DNA of 10,520 nucleotides, from contig JAIXRT010000134.1 in assembly GCA_027485075.1 (NCBI GenBank), positions 1-10,520 of the forward strand. Reading direction: 5' to 3'. Below the pieces are notes generated by a model. It did not search any database and was not told where the DNA came from. It saw only the letters and a program-made list of their open reading frames with translations. Below are positions 1 to 7,290 of the stretch, in pieces (the first letter of the stretch is position 1; every line of letters begins with the position of its first letter). Both the position numbers and the translations under genes were made by a program. Source of the DNA: Cytophagaceae bacterium. GTDB lineage: Bacteria; Bacteroidota; Bacteroidia; Cytophagales; Spirosomataceae.

Positions 1-2
1 CC

Positions 3-68
3 CTATTTGTTCAATTTATTAAGGCGGCATACCAACATGCCGTACCTTTCATCAAAAACGCTAAATAG
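3..68 (+). CDS. pyrG: CTP synthase, C-terminal end only (partial)
   Basis: An open frame enters from the left edge and stops with TAG at 66-68. It encodes 21 residues beginning LFVQFIKAA and ending VPFIKNAK. A motif of the type P-L-F-x-x-F-[IV]-K-A-A close to the C-terminus is typical of CTP synthase, which makes CTP from UTP with glutamine as nitrogen donor in the cytosol. pyrG lying directly before yidC is also, from memory, a common Bacteroidota arrangement. The stop is 17 nt before the yidC start, so the two are probably cotranscribed. Because only 21 residues are visible, the name rests on this short motif plus context; another protein end cannot be excluded. Confidence 0.65.
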   Translation, partial: LFVQFIKAAYQHAVPFIKNAK

Positions 69-85
69 ATTTAGTAAAAGATACT

Positions 86-1900
86 ATGGATAAGAATTCA
101 ATATCAGGGATTGTACTTATTATGGCCATGTTACTTGGCTATCAATATTTCTTTGCACCAGTCGAGCCTGTAAAAACAGAAGTTGTTGCCAAAAAAGAAG
201 AACCTGTAAAAGCTAAGGTTGCACCAGCTAGCCAAACAATAGCAACGGTAACATCTGATTCAAGTGTTCAAGTAAAAGAACAATTGGTCAAACTTGAAAA
301 CAAAAATCTAATCGTAACTCTTTCTAATTACGGAGGTAAAATTGTATCCGTCCAATTAAAGAATTACCGCAGTTATGCAGTTTATAATGCTGGTAAGAAA
401 GATGGTCTTCAAATGTTTAATGCATCAAAAGATCAATTTGACATTGAAATTCCTATGGGAACTTCAAAGATTAAGTTGGCTGCATTAGCCTATGAAGTCC
501 AACAAAACAAAGGAAATGTAATCTTTACAACTACGTTACCGACTGGCAAGAAACTATCCCAAACATATACGTTGGATGATGACACTTTCGAACTTGGCTA
601 CGCAATAGACGCTAAAGATGCGGCCAGTATGATTACTGGCTCGGAATATTCAATTCATTGGAAAGAGAATCTAGTTCAAAACGAGAAGGATATCAATGAA
701 GAGCGTAAGGCCACCATTAATTATTTGCTTACTGAAGACGAGGAATTTGATAATCTTTCTGAAAATCCAGGTACTATTGAAGCAGAGAATTTAACAAAAT
801 CAACCCAATGGGTAGCGTTCAAAAAGAAGTATTTCTTAACGGGTTTGATTCCTCAAGGATTTGAAATCAAAAAGGCCAACTTAACAAGTACGCCTAACCT
901 AACTGATTCATTACACATTAAAACGTTGGACGCGCAACTAACGGCATCCACGCAGGATTTGATTCAGGGTAAATCAGCATTTAAATTTTACTTTGGACCC
1001 AATGATTATTCAATCATTAAATCCGTTGCCCCTTCGTTTGGAAAAAATGTTAAGTTGAGTTATGACTTTTTATTGCCAATCACCAAATACATTTTTGTTC
1101 CTTTATTTGACTTCTTAGAGAGTATCGTATCTAATTATGGATTGCTGATTATATTATTAGTTTTAATCATCAAAACCGCCTTATTACCATTGACTTATAA
1201 ATCATATGTTTCCATGGCTAAGACGCGCATATTAGCACCGGAAATCGCTGCCATTAAAGAAAAAATTGGCGATGATCCAGCCAAAGTTCAGCAGGAAACC
1301 ATGAAGCTTTATAGTGAAGTAGGTGTCAATCCATTAAGTGGTTGCGTACCAGTTTTAGCTACCATGCCTATATTAATGGCGGTATTTATGCTTTTCCCGA
1401 ATTTGATTAATCTTCGTCAGGAATCATTTCTTTGGGCAAATGACTTATCCACATTTGATTCGATCATGACGCTTCCGTTTGCGATTCCGTTTTATGGAAA
1501 TCATGTCAGTTTATTCTGTTTATTAATGACTGCTTCTCAATTAGCATATGGTTATTACAATAATCAGATTACACCTGATCAACCAGGTCAGCCGATCAAC
1601 ATGAAAATGATGGCCTACATTACACCAGTGATCTTTATGTTTGTCATGAACTCGTTCTCGGCAGGTTTAAGTTTCTATTACTTTGTGTCCAACTTAGTTA
1701 CGATAGGCCAACAATTAGCGATTCGCTACTTTGTTAATGAAGATAAAATCAAAGCGTTATTAGATGCTAATCGCATTAAAATCGCAGCGGGTGGTGGAGC
1801 CAAAAAATCACGTTTCTCTCAATATCTTCAAACGCAATTGAAGACAATGGAAGAGCAACAAAAAGCAGCAGCCACACAAAAGAAAACAAAAAAGAAATAA
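86..1900 (+). CDS. yidC: Membrane protein insertase YidC
   Basis: This 604-residue protein is the inner-membrane insertase and chaperone that places Sec-dependent and Sec-independent proteins in the membrane. It has the Gram-negative layout: an N-terminal membrane segment (about residues 6-24), a large periplasmic P1 domain (about 60-340), then the Oxa1-type core with hydrophobic segments near 349-370, 416-438, 474-492, 510-526 and 529-547. The cytosolic loop after the first core helix contains YKSYVSMAKTR, matching the conserved SMAK-R region of the family. The hydrophilic-groove basic residue (Arg366 in E. coli) is Lys363 here, within LIIKTALLPLTYKS; as far as I recall this is usual in Bacteroidota. 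The tail ends in a lysine-rich stretch (KKTKKK), suited to ribosome binding. The ATG at 86 lacks a Shine-Dalgarno sequence, as is normal in the phylum. Its stop overlaps the hemL start by one base (TAATG), suggesting translational coupling. Confidence 0.97.
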   Translation: MDKNSISGIVLIMAMLLGYQYFFAPVEPVKTEVVAKKEEPVKAKVAPASQTIATVTSDSSVQVKEQLVKLENKNLIVTLSNYGGKIVSVQLKNYRSYAVYNAGKKDGLQMFNASKDQFDIEIPMGTSKIKLAALAYEVQQNKGNVIFTTTLPTGKKLSQTYTLDDDTFELGYAIDAKDAASMITGSEYSIHWKENLVQNEKDINEERKATINYLLTEDEEFDNLSENPGTIEAENLTKSTQWVAFKKKYFLTGLIPQGFEIKKANLTSTPNLTDSLHIKTLDAQLTASTQDLIQGKSAFKFYFGPNDYSIIKSVAPSFGKNVKLSYDFLLPITKYIFVPLFDFLESIVSNYGLLIILLVLIIKTALLPLTYKSYVSMAKTRILAPEIAAIKEKIGDDPAKVQQETMKLYSEVGVNPLSGCVPVLATMPILMAVFMLFPNLINLRQESFLWANDLSTFDSIMTLPFAIPFYGNHVSLFCLLMTASQLAYGYYNNQITPDQPGQPINMKMMAYITPVIFMFVMNSFSAGLSFYYFVSNLVTIGQQLAIRYFVNEDKIKALLDANRIKIAAGGGAKKSRFSQYLQTQLKTMEEQQKAAATQKKTKKK

Positions 1901-3189
1901 TGGGTTCATTGAGTTCTAGCTATTTTGAAAAAGCCAAAACGTTAATTCCTGGAGGAGTTAACTCTCCTGTTCGCGCATTCAAATCAGTTGGCGGCACTCC
2001 CGTTTTCATGAAATCAGCAAAAGGGGCCTATTTACATGACGTAGATGGCAAATCCTATATTGATTTAATAGGTTCTTGGGGACCAATGCTTTTTGGCCAA
2101 GCACATCCAGTCATTGAAAATGCAGTAAGAGAAGCTTTGAAAGATGGATTCTCTTTTGGTGCGCCTACCTACAAAGAAGTATTAATCGCTGAGAAAATTT
2201 GTTCGATGGTTCCATCCATTGAAAAAGTGCGTTTGGTAAATTCGGGAACAGAGGCAACCATGGCTGCTATTCGATTAGCACGTGCGTATACCAAGTGTGA
2301 TAAAATTATCAAGTTTGAAGGTTGCTATCACGGACATGGAGATTCATTTCTAATTGCAGCTGGTAGTGGCGTAGCCACATTAGGCACACCAGATAGCCCA
2401 GGGGTTACCGTATCCACAGCAAAGGACACACTTACAGCCGTTTATAATGACCTGGATTCGTTACAACATTTATTTGAAGCAAATCTAAACCAAATCGCAG
2501 CCGTAATTATTGAGCCTGTTGTGGGTAATATGGGTTTGGTCACTCCAAAAGAAGGTTATTTAGCTGGCGTTCGTAAGCTATGTGATCATTACGGTGCTTT
2601 ATTGATTTTCGATGAAGTGATGACAGGCTTCCGCTTATCCCCTAGTGGCTATCAAGGAATATGTAATATCCAACCAGACTTAACCACGTTAGGTAAAATT
2701 ATTGGTGGTGGCTTACCAGTGGGTGCTTATGGTGGTCGTTCAGCCGTTATGGATATGATTGCACCGGCAGGACCTGTTTATCAAGCGGGGACATTAAGCG
2801 GCAATCCATTAGCAACAACTGCAGGTTTAGCTATGCTAAATCTAATTACGGAAAATTTAGAAGTCTATTCCAGACTATCAGAACAAGGTTTGAAATTAAA
2901 AATGGGCATTCAGTCCCAATTAGAAGCTTTAGGATTGTCTTATACAATCAACCAAATTGGCTCGATGTTCACCTTGTTTTTCACAAATCAAGCGGTCAAT
3001 AATTTTGCAGATGCCAAAACCTCCGATGCAACATTGTACGGAAAATACTTCCATGGCATGCTTGAAAGAGGCATATACCTGCCTCCTTCACAATACGAAT
3101 CTTGGTTTATCTCAGATGCAATTCGAGAAGAAGAACTAGCTAAAATCTTGCAAGCTAGTGAAGAAACGCTCCAACAGATGTTTGCATAA
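1900..3189 (+). CDS. hemL: Glutamate-1-semialdehyde 2,1-aminomutase
   Basis: This cytosolic PLP enzyme converts glutamate-1-semialdehyde to 5-aminolevulinate in the C5 route to haem and other tetrapyrroles. At 429 residues it is the usual size (E. coli 426). The N-terminal signature AKTLIPGGVNSPVRAF is diagnostic of the family. NSGTEATMAAIRLARAYT is the PLP phosphate-binding region, GCYHGHGDSF is conserved, IFDEVMTGFR carries the PLP-contacting Asp, and Lys266 in TLGKIIGGGLPVGAYGG corresponds to the Schiff-base Lys265 of E. coli. QAGTLSGNPLA follows as expected. The start overlaps the yidC stop by one base and the next gene begins 2 nt after the hemL stop, so it sits inside the same transcript. 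Presence of HemL implies the C5 (glutamyl-tRNA) route rather than ALA synthase. Confidence 0.97.
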   Translation: MGSLSSSYFEKAKTLIPGGVNSPVRAFKSVGGTPVFMKSAKGAYLHDVDGKSYIDLIGSWGPMLFGQAHPVIENAVREALKDGFSFGAPTYKEVLIAEKICSMVPSIEKVRLVNSGTEATMAAIRLARAYTKCDKIIKFEGCYHGHGDSFLIAAGSGVATLGTPDSPGVTVSTAKDTLTAVYNDLDSLQHLFEANLNQIAAVIIEPVVGNMGLVTPKEGYLAGVRKLCDHYGALLIFDEVMTGFRLSPSGYQGICNIQPDLTTLGKIIGGGLPVGAYGGRSAVMDMIAPAGPVYQAGTLSGNPLATTAGLAMLNLITENLEVYSRLSEQGLKLKMGIQSQLEALGLSYTINQIGSMFTLFFTNQAVNNFADAKTSDATLYGKYFHGMLERGIYLPPSQYESWFISDAIREEELAKILQASEETLQQMFA

Positions 3190-3191
3190 CC

Positions 3192-4166
3192 ATGTTATTC
3201 AGCATCATCATACCCGTTTACAATCGTCCACAAGAACTTGATGAGCTATTGGTATGTGTTGCCCAACAAACCTACTCAAATTTTGAAGTCCTAATCATTG
3301 AAGATGGAAGTGAGGATAAAGCTGATCTCATAGCTGAAAAGTATGCTAAATCATTAGCAATTAACTACTTCTACAAAGAAAATGGAGGTCAAGGGTTTGC
3401 TCGTAATTATGCATTTGAAAGAGCTAAAGGAGATTTTTTTATCATATTAGACTCAGATGCATTAATTGAACCAAGCTATTTAGAAGAAGTTAAAATAGGG
3501 TTAGAGAGTCAACAATTAGATCTATTTGGCGGACCAGATAAAGACCATGCTAGCTTTACCGCTACGCAAAAAGCAATCAGCTTTGCAATGACTAGTTTAT
3601 TCACAACAGGTGGAATTCGTGGCAAAGCAAAAAATGTAGGAGGTCAATTTCACCCACGTAGCTTTAATATGGGTATTTCAAGGAAAGTTTGGGAGGCTAC
3701 AAAGGGTTTTGTCATAACACGCATGGGCGAAGACATTGAATTCAGTATTCGCTGTATATCACATGGATTCAAATCCGGTTTGATACCAGAAGCATTTATC
3801 TATCATAAAAGAAGAACAAGTTTCAAACAATTTTACAAGCAAATACATTTCTTTGGACGGGCACGCATTAACATAAGTCGGTTTTACCCAAGCGAACTTA
3901 AATGGGTGCACTTCTTCCCTGCCTGTTACTTTATCTATTTTTGGAATACTATTATACTCAATATACTTGTACCACAGATTGGAAACCTATTATTTTTAGG
4001 TTTATCCCTTTACTGGTTAGCCATTTTTATCGATGCGCTAAAGCAAACAAAGAATTTGCAAGTTAGTCTATTAGGCTTGGTGGCTGCCAACATACAATTA
4101 TTGGCTTACGGACAAGGATTCATCGAAGAAGGCCTTAAGAAAATTACCAATACTTCCCAGGAATAA
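3192..4166 (+). CDS. Family 2 glycosyltransferase, membrane-associated
   Basis: This 324-residue protein has a GT-A fold of family GT2. The N-terminus FSIIIPVYNRPQELDELL is the nucleotide-sugar binding beginning, followed by EDGS (around 37-40), the DxD-type metal site LDSDA (Asp87 and Asp89) and the GED motif (179-181), where the Asp acts as catalytic base in related enzymes. Residues about 238-290 are strongly hydrophobic and probably hold two membrane segments, with a weaker one near 295-310, so the enzyme is likely anchored to the inner membrane with the catalytic domain in the cytosol. The sugar and acceptor cannot be told from sequence. Its position beside hldD and near lpxB suggests lipopolysaccharide or another surface glycan, but this is inference only. 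Start ATG follows the hemL stop by 2 nt. The last 23 bp overlap hldD on the other strand. Confidence 0.9.
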   Translation: MLFSIIIPVYNRPQELDELLVCVAQQTYSNFEVLIIEDGSEDKADLIAEKYAKSLAINYFYKENGGQGFARNYAFERAKGDFFIILDSDALIEPSYLEEVKIGLESQQLDLFGGPDKDHASFTATQKAISFAMTSLFTTGGIRGKAKNVGGQFHPRSFNMGISRKVWEATKGFVITRMGEDIEFSIRCISHGFKSGLIPEAFIYHKRRTSFKQFYKQIHFFGRARINISRFYPSELKWVHFFPACYFIYFWNTIILNILVPQIGNLLFLGLSLYWLAIFIDALKQTKNLQVSLLGLVAANIQLLAYGQGFIEEGLKKITNTSQE

Positions 4167-5109
4167 GGTAATTCTGAACATAATCTTTCACACCTGCTTC
4201 TAACGTAAAGAATGGATCTTCATATCCAATAGATCTTAATTTAGACATATTAGCTTCAGTAAAATATTGATAGGTATCGCGAATATCCACTGGCGTATCG
4301 ATGTAATTTATTTGCACCGGTTTATCCATAGCGACGAAAGTAGATGTACCTAATGCGTTAAATGAACGCGCAATACCCGTACCTAAATTGTAAATTCCAG
4401 AATTCTTGCGGTGTTCCATTAAAAAGACACAAACAGAAATCAAATCCTTCACATAGATAAAGTCCCGCATTTGCTCTCCATCTGCATATTCAGGTTTGTG
4501 TGATTTAAACAAACGCAAACTTCCTTTTTCTGATATCTGATTAAAAGCATGCCAAATGACAGAAGCCATCCGTCCTTTATGATATTCATTCGGACCATAT
4601 ACATTAAAAAACTTTAGTCCTGCCCAGAAGAAAGGCTTCTCTTCTTGCTGTAATGCCCAAATATCAAAGTCATTCTTGGAATCTCCATACGGGTTTAGCG
4701 GCTTTAAATTAGGAATTTGTGATTCATTATCATCATACCCTAACTCACCTAAACCATATGTGGCAGCAGAAGATGCATATACCAAAGGAATTTGATAATC
4801 AATACACTTTTGCCAAACCATCTTTGAATAATTAACATTCAATTCGTCAAAAATAGATTTATCAAACTCGGTGGTATCCGTTCGCGCCCCGATATGAAAG
4901 AAAAACTCAACTTCGCGGTAATGCTGATCTAGCCAGGTAGCCAACTCTGTTCTTTCTACACGTTCTTTAATCTTTTTACCAGCTAAATTCTTATTCTTAG
5001 TTGGATTGGAAAAATCATCCACCGCAATAATGTAATTGAAATTTAGTTCATTTAATCGAGCGATTAAACAACTCCCTATAAATCCAGCGGCTCCAGTGAC
5101 AATGATCAT
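4144..5109 (-). CDS. hldD: ADP-L-glycero-D-manno-heptose 6-epimerase
   Basis: This 321-residue short-chain dehydrogenase-like epimerase inverts C6 of ADP-D-glycero-manno-heptose to give the heptose donor for the lipopolysaccharide inner core. The NAD(P)-binding glycine motif GAAGFIG is at 6-12. The substrate region shows SSAATYG (from Ser113), Tyr141 and Lys145 in YGDSK, and Lys178 in NVYGPNEYHKGRMAS. E. coli HldD uses Tyr140 and Lys178 as the catalytic acid/base pair, and both are matched here, which favours HldD over a generic UDP-glucose epimerase. FFHIGARTDTTE around residues 70-81 is also an HldD hallmark. The gene stands alone; its start lies 118 bp upstream of, and divergent from, the pterin synthase gene, with a putative promoter at 5127-5134. 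Other heptose genes (hldE, gmhA/gmhB, heptosyltransferases) are not in the window. Confidence 0.95.
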   Translation of the reverse strand: MIIVTGAAGFIGSCLIARLNELNFNYIIAVDDFSNPTKNKNLAGKKIKERVERTELATWLDQHYREVEFFFHIGARTDTTEFDKSIFDELNVNYSKMVWQKCIDYQIPLVYASSAATYGLGELGYDDNESQIPNLKPLNPYGDSKNDFDIWALQQEEKPFFWAGLKFFNVYGPNEYHKGRMASVIWHAFNQISEKGSLRLFKSHKPEYADGEQMRDFIYVKDLISVCVFLMEHRKNSGIYNLGTGIARSFNALGTSTFVAMDKPVQINYIDTPVDIRDTYQYFTEANMSKLRSIGYEDPFFTLEAGVKDYVQNYLIPGKYW

Positions 5110-5126
5110 ATAAACGTATTAAAAAA

Positions 5127-5134
5127 CAAATTTA
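5127..5134 (-). promoter_or_regulatory. Putative Bacteroidota -7 element for hldD
   Basis: Read on the minus strand this is TAAATTTG, a full match to the Bacteroidota sigma-factor -7 consensus TAnnTTTG. It lies 17 bp before the hldD ATG, predicting a very short leader of roughly 10 nt. I see no good -33 TTTG about 20 bp further upstream, so the match is only half a promoter and may be chance in AT-rich DNA. Confidence 0.45.
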
Positions 5135-5156
5135 AGCATATTCTAAATAGCTTTTG

Positions 5157-5164
5157 TACCTTTG
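5157..5164 (+). promoter_or_regulatory. Bacteroidota -7 element for the pterin synthase-lpxB operon
   Basis: TACCTTTG matches TAnnTTTG exactly and has the preferred form with CC in the variable positions. A partial -33 match (TTTA, 5131-5134) lies 22 bp upstream. The predicted start of transcription is near 5171, giving a leader of about 55 nt. The element overlaps an in-frame ATG at 5162, which argues against that ATG being the translation start of the downstream gene. With the minus-strand element at 5127-5134 it forms a compact divergent promoter pair. Confidence 0.6.
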
Positions 5165-5174
5165 TGGAATAATT

Positions 5175-5205
5175 GGATTGTCTGCTATTGTTTTCCCAGA
5201 CATCC
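5175..5205 (+). promoter_or_regulatory. Hairpin in the 5' leader of the pterin synthase-lpxB mRNA
   Basis: TGTCTG (5179-5184) pairs with CAGACA (5197-5202) across a 12-nt loop, and GGA (5175-5177) pairs with TCC (5203-5205) if T5178 is bulged, giving nine base pairs. It would begin within a few nucleotides of the predicted transcript start and end 19 nt before the ATG. I see no U-run, so it is not an intrinsic terminator, and no resemblance to preQ1 or other riboswitch consensus that I can recognise. It may affect mRNA stability or translation, or be chance. Confidence 0.35.
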
Positions 5206-5224
5206 GTCACACAAACTGAAAACA

Positions 5225-5647
5225 ATGGTATACGTAATCCGTAAGGAACATTTCAACGCCGCTCACCGCCTATTTAACCCTGCCTGGAGCGACGAAAAAA
5301 ATCAAGAAGTCTTTGGTCTATGTGCTAATAATAATTGGCATGGACATAATTTTGAGTTAATTGTAACCGTAAAAGGTAAACCCAATGTTGACACAGGATT
5401 TGTTTTTGATTTAAAACAACTTGGTGATATCATTAAAAAAGAAATCATCGACAAGGTTGATCATAAAAATTTGAATCTAGATGTTGATTTCATGGAAGGT
5501 AAATTAGCTAGTTGTGAAGTGCTAATCATGGAATTTTGGAAAATTTTAGCTCCTGCTATTACAGAAGTTTCCGAAACTGCCCAATTACACAAATTACATC
5601 TTATTGAAACCAACAAAAATTCCGTTGAATACTACGGGGAAGAATAA
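5225..5647 (+). CDS. 6-pyruvoyl-tetrahydropterin synthase family protein (PTPS/QueD, COG0720)
   Basis: This 140-residue enzyme of the T-fold PTPS/QueD family acts on dihydroneopterin triphosphate, giving 6-pyruvoyl-tetrahydropterin (PTPS) or 6-carboxy-tetrahydropterin (QueD, queuosine route). Visible zinc ligands are His14 (FNAAHRL), His39 and His41 (HGHN). The catalytic Cys33 lies in CANNNWHGHN, with Asp79-His80 (DHKNL) as partners and Glu128 (ETNKN) as the pterin anchor. The spacing CxxxxxHGH and the sequences around DHKNL and the C-terminal VEYYGEE resemble animal PTPS more than E. coli QueD, which has CxxxHGH. A QueD role remains possible. I chose the ATG at 5225: the longer frame from 5162 starts inside the promoter, its extra residues are unlike the family, and MVYVIRKEHFNAAHR fits the usual N-terminus. 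lpxB starts at the base after its stop, so the two are coupled. Confidence 0.9.
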   Translation: MVYVIRKEHFNAAHRLFNPAWSDEKNQEVFGLCANNNWHGHNFELIVTVKGKPNVDTGFVFDLKQLGDIIKKEIIDKVDHKNLNLDVDFMEGKLASCEVLIMEFWKILAPAITEVSETAQLHKLHLIETNKNSVEYYGEE

Positions 5648-6742
5648 ATGAAGTATTTTATTTTAGCTGGGGAGAAATCAGGTGATTTACATGGATCTAA
5701 TTTAATCCGTGAAATTCGCCTATTGGATCCAGAGGCTAAAATAACAGGTTGGGGTGGCGACCTCATGAAAAAAGAAGGAGCTGAAATTGTCATTCACCAC
5801 ACTGAATTAGCCATCATGGGCTTGTTAGGTGTCATACAAAACCTTAGTCGACTTAAAGGTCTATTCAATAAGTTTAGCCATCAAATTGAAGTCTTTCAAC
5901 CTGACACGATCATCTTTATTGATTATGGTGGCTTTAATCTAAAAGCCGCTAGAATAGCCAAACTAAAAGGATTTCTAACACAATTCTATATCGCACCCAA
6001 AGTATGGGCCTGGAATAAAGGGCGCATCGAAGATATCCGAAAATGGGTGGACCATTTATACGTAATCTTCCCTTTTGAAGAAAAAATGTTTTCCGATCAT
6101 GGTATTTCGACCCATTACGTAGGCAATCCACTTCAAGATGCTGTTAATGCCTTTAAAGAGAGTCAAAATGAATCTTTACAATTAAAATCACCCTACATAG
6201 CACTACTACCAGGAAGTAGAAGACAAGAAATTAAAGCGGCGATGCCCGTTTTTGAACAACTAGTTCACGCAAATCCACAGGTTAATTTTGTGGTAGCGGG
6301 TGTAAGCGAATGGAGTGATTTACTCAAGCAATCAGGAATCAAATTCATCGTAGATAATACCTATCAAGTCTTATCTCAAGCTAGAGCAGCCGTCGTAACA
6401 TCCGGAACTGCCACCTTAGAAACGGCTTTGTTACATGTTCCTCAAGTCGTGGTATATAAAACAGATTGGCTGTTTTACTCATTGGCAAAACTACTAGTAA
6501 AGATCAAATACATTTCCTTAGTAAATATTATTCTAGACCGCAAAGCAGTTCCTGAATTAATTCAAACAGCATTTTCGTGTGAGCATATCACGGAAAAACT
6601 ACTACCCTTATTAAATGAAGAGGATCCGATTCGAAAAGCTCAATTAGGTTCTTATACCGAATTAGAAAAGATTATCGGAACGAGTGGTGCCTCCCAAAAA
6701 ACAGCTGAAAAAATAGTTAGCTACACACGATCAGCTAAATAA
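5648..6742 (+). CDS. lpxB: Lipid-A-disaccharide synthase
   Basis: This 364-residue family GT19 glycosyltransferase joins UDP-2,3-diacylglucosamine to lipid X, forming the beta-1,6 disaccharide of lipid A at the cytosolic face of the inner membrane. The N-terminal AGEKSGDLHGS (7-17) corresponds to the family's AGE-SGD signature. Further marks are GWGGDLM, IMGLLGV, IDYGGFNL, YIAPKVWAWNKGR (114-126, the conserved APxVWAW motif), VGNPLQDAV, LLPGSRRQEI (186-195) and TSGTATLETAL, all typical of LpxB, in the expected order. Length is slightly below E. coli (382) but normal for the phylum. Its ATG directly follows the TAA of the pterin synthase gene. Its last 22 bp overlap the 3' end of the opposing acyltransferase gene. 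Together with hldD this shows an organism with lipopolysaccharide. Confidence 0.97.
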   Translation: MKYFILAGEKSGDLHGSNLIREIRLLDPEAKITGWGGDLMKKEGAEIVIHHTELAIMGLLGVIQNLSRLKGLFNKFSHQIEVFQPDTIIFIDYGGFNLKAARIAKLKGFLTQFYIAPKVWAWNKGRIEDIRKWVDHLYVIFPFEEKMFSDHGISTHYVGNPLQDAVNAFKESQNESLQLKSPYIALLPGSRRQEIKAAMPVFEQLVHANPQVNFVVAGVSEWSDLLKQSGIKFIVDNTYQVLSQARAAVVTSGTATLETALLHVPQVVVYKTDWLFYSLAKLLVKIKYISLVNIILDRKAVPELIQTAFSCEHITEKLLPLLNEEDPIRKAQLGSYTELEKIIGTSGASQKTAEKIVSYTRSAK

Positions 6743-7290
6743 TTCGCAATCCAAGATTTTTGAACGCCAGGTATCGACTGATAATATTCAGCAATAATTA
6801 ACTTATCCTTTTCAAAATCACCCGAAGGGATAAACGGTTCACGAATCCGAATCTCCTTATTTACAAAATCAAACCCAATCATGATGATAGGTACATTCGC
6901 TTGAACCGCAATGTAATAGAAACCTGTTTTTAAAGCAGCTACATCTTTTCGCGTTCCTTCCGGAGCTAAAACGGCATGAAATGATTCTTTTGAATGGTAA
7001 ATGTCAACAATGGCACCCACTAAATTATTGTTCTTGGCCCGGTCCACTGGATAACCTCCTAGCCAACTAAAAATTCCACCAAAAGGCCCATCAAACAATT
7101 CCTTTTTTCCCCAGAAATTTATGGGCATATTCATCATAGAACGAGCTCCAAGGCCAACAGGGAAATCTTTCCATGTAGCATGTGGGCAAACAATAATCAA
7201 ACTCTTCGGTAGGTGCGTAGGTACATCACCCACTAATTTCCAACCAGATAAACGAAAAGCTAAATCGAATAAGGAAGATTTAATTAACAT
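6721..7290 (-). CDS. PlsC-like lysophospholipid acyltransferase (short form)
   Basis: This 189-residue protein has the glycerolipid acyltransferase signature: H-x4-D as His37-Asp42 in CPHATWKD, a second block GGYPVDR (78-84) and EGTR (111-114) in LAPEGTRK. The likely reaction is acyl transfer to 1-acyl-glycerol-3-phosphate to make phosphatidic acid, at the inner face of the membrane. It is shorter than E. coli PlsC (245) and has no clear N-terminal membrane helix, belonging to the short acyltransferase type that I recall from Bacteroidota. A different acceptor (for example an ornithine or other aminolipid) cannot be excluded. It starts inside the end of the HAD gene (11-bp overlap) and lies in an operon with accA, which fits a lipid role. 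The 3' end overlaps lpxB by 22 bp. Confidence 0.85.
   Translation of the reverse strand: MLIKSSLFDLAFRLSGWKLVGDVPTHLPKSLIIVCPHATWKDFPVGLGARSMMNMPINFWGKKELFDGPFGGIFSWLGGYPVDRAKNNNLVGAIVDIYHSKESFHAVLAPEGTRKDVAALKTGFYYIAVQANVPIIMIGFDFVNKEIRIREPFIPSGDFEKDKLIIAEYYQSIPGVQKSWIANYLADRV

Noticed and set aside
25..42. Inverted repeat CGGCAT-N6-ATGCCG between the pyrG end and yidC.
   Set aside because: It lies within the last codons of pyrG, is only 6 bp and has no T-run after it, so I do not call a terminator or attenuator.
1172..1174. Lys363 in place of the well-known groove arginine of YidC.
   Set aside because: A basic residue is kept and lysine is, to my knowledge, usual in YidC of this phylum, so it is not an anomaly.
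5162..5224. An in-frame upstream ATG that would add 21 residues to the pterin synthase.
   Set aside because: The ATG overlaps the TACCTTTG promoter element and would lie before the predicted transcript start; the added residues have no family resemblance, while the ATG at 5225 gives the standard N-terminus.
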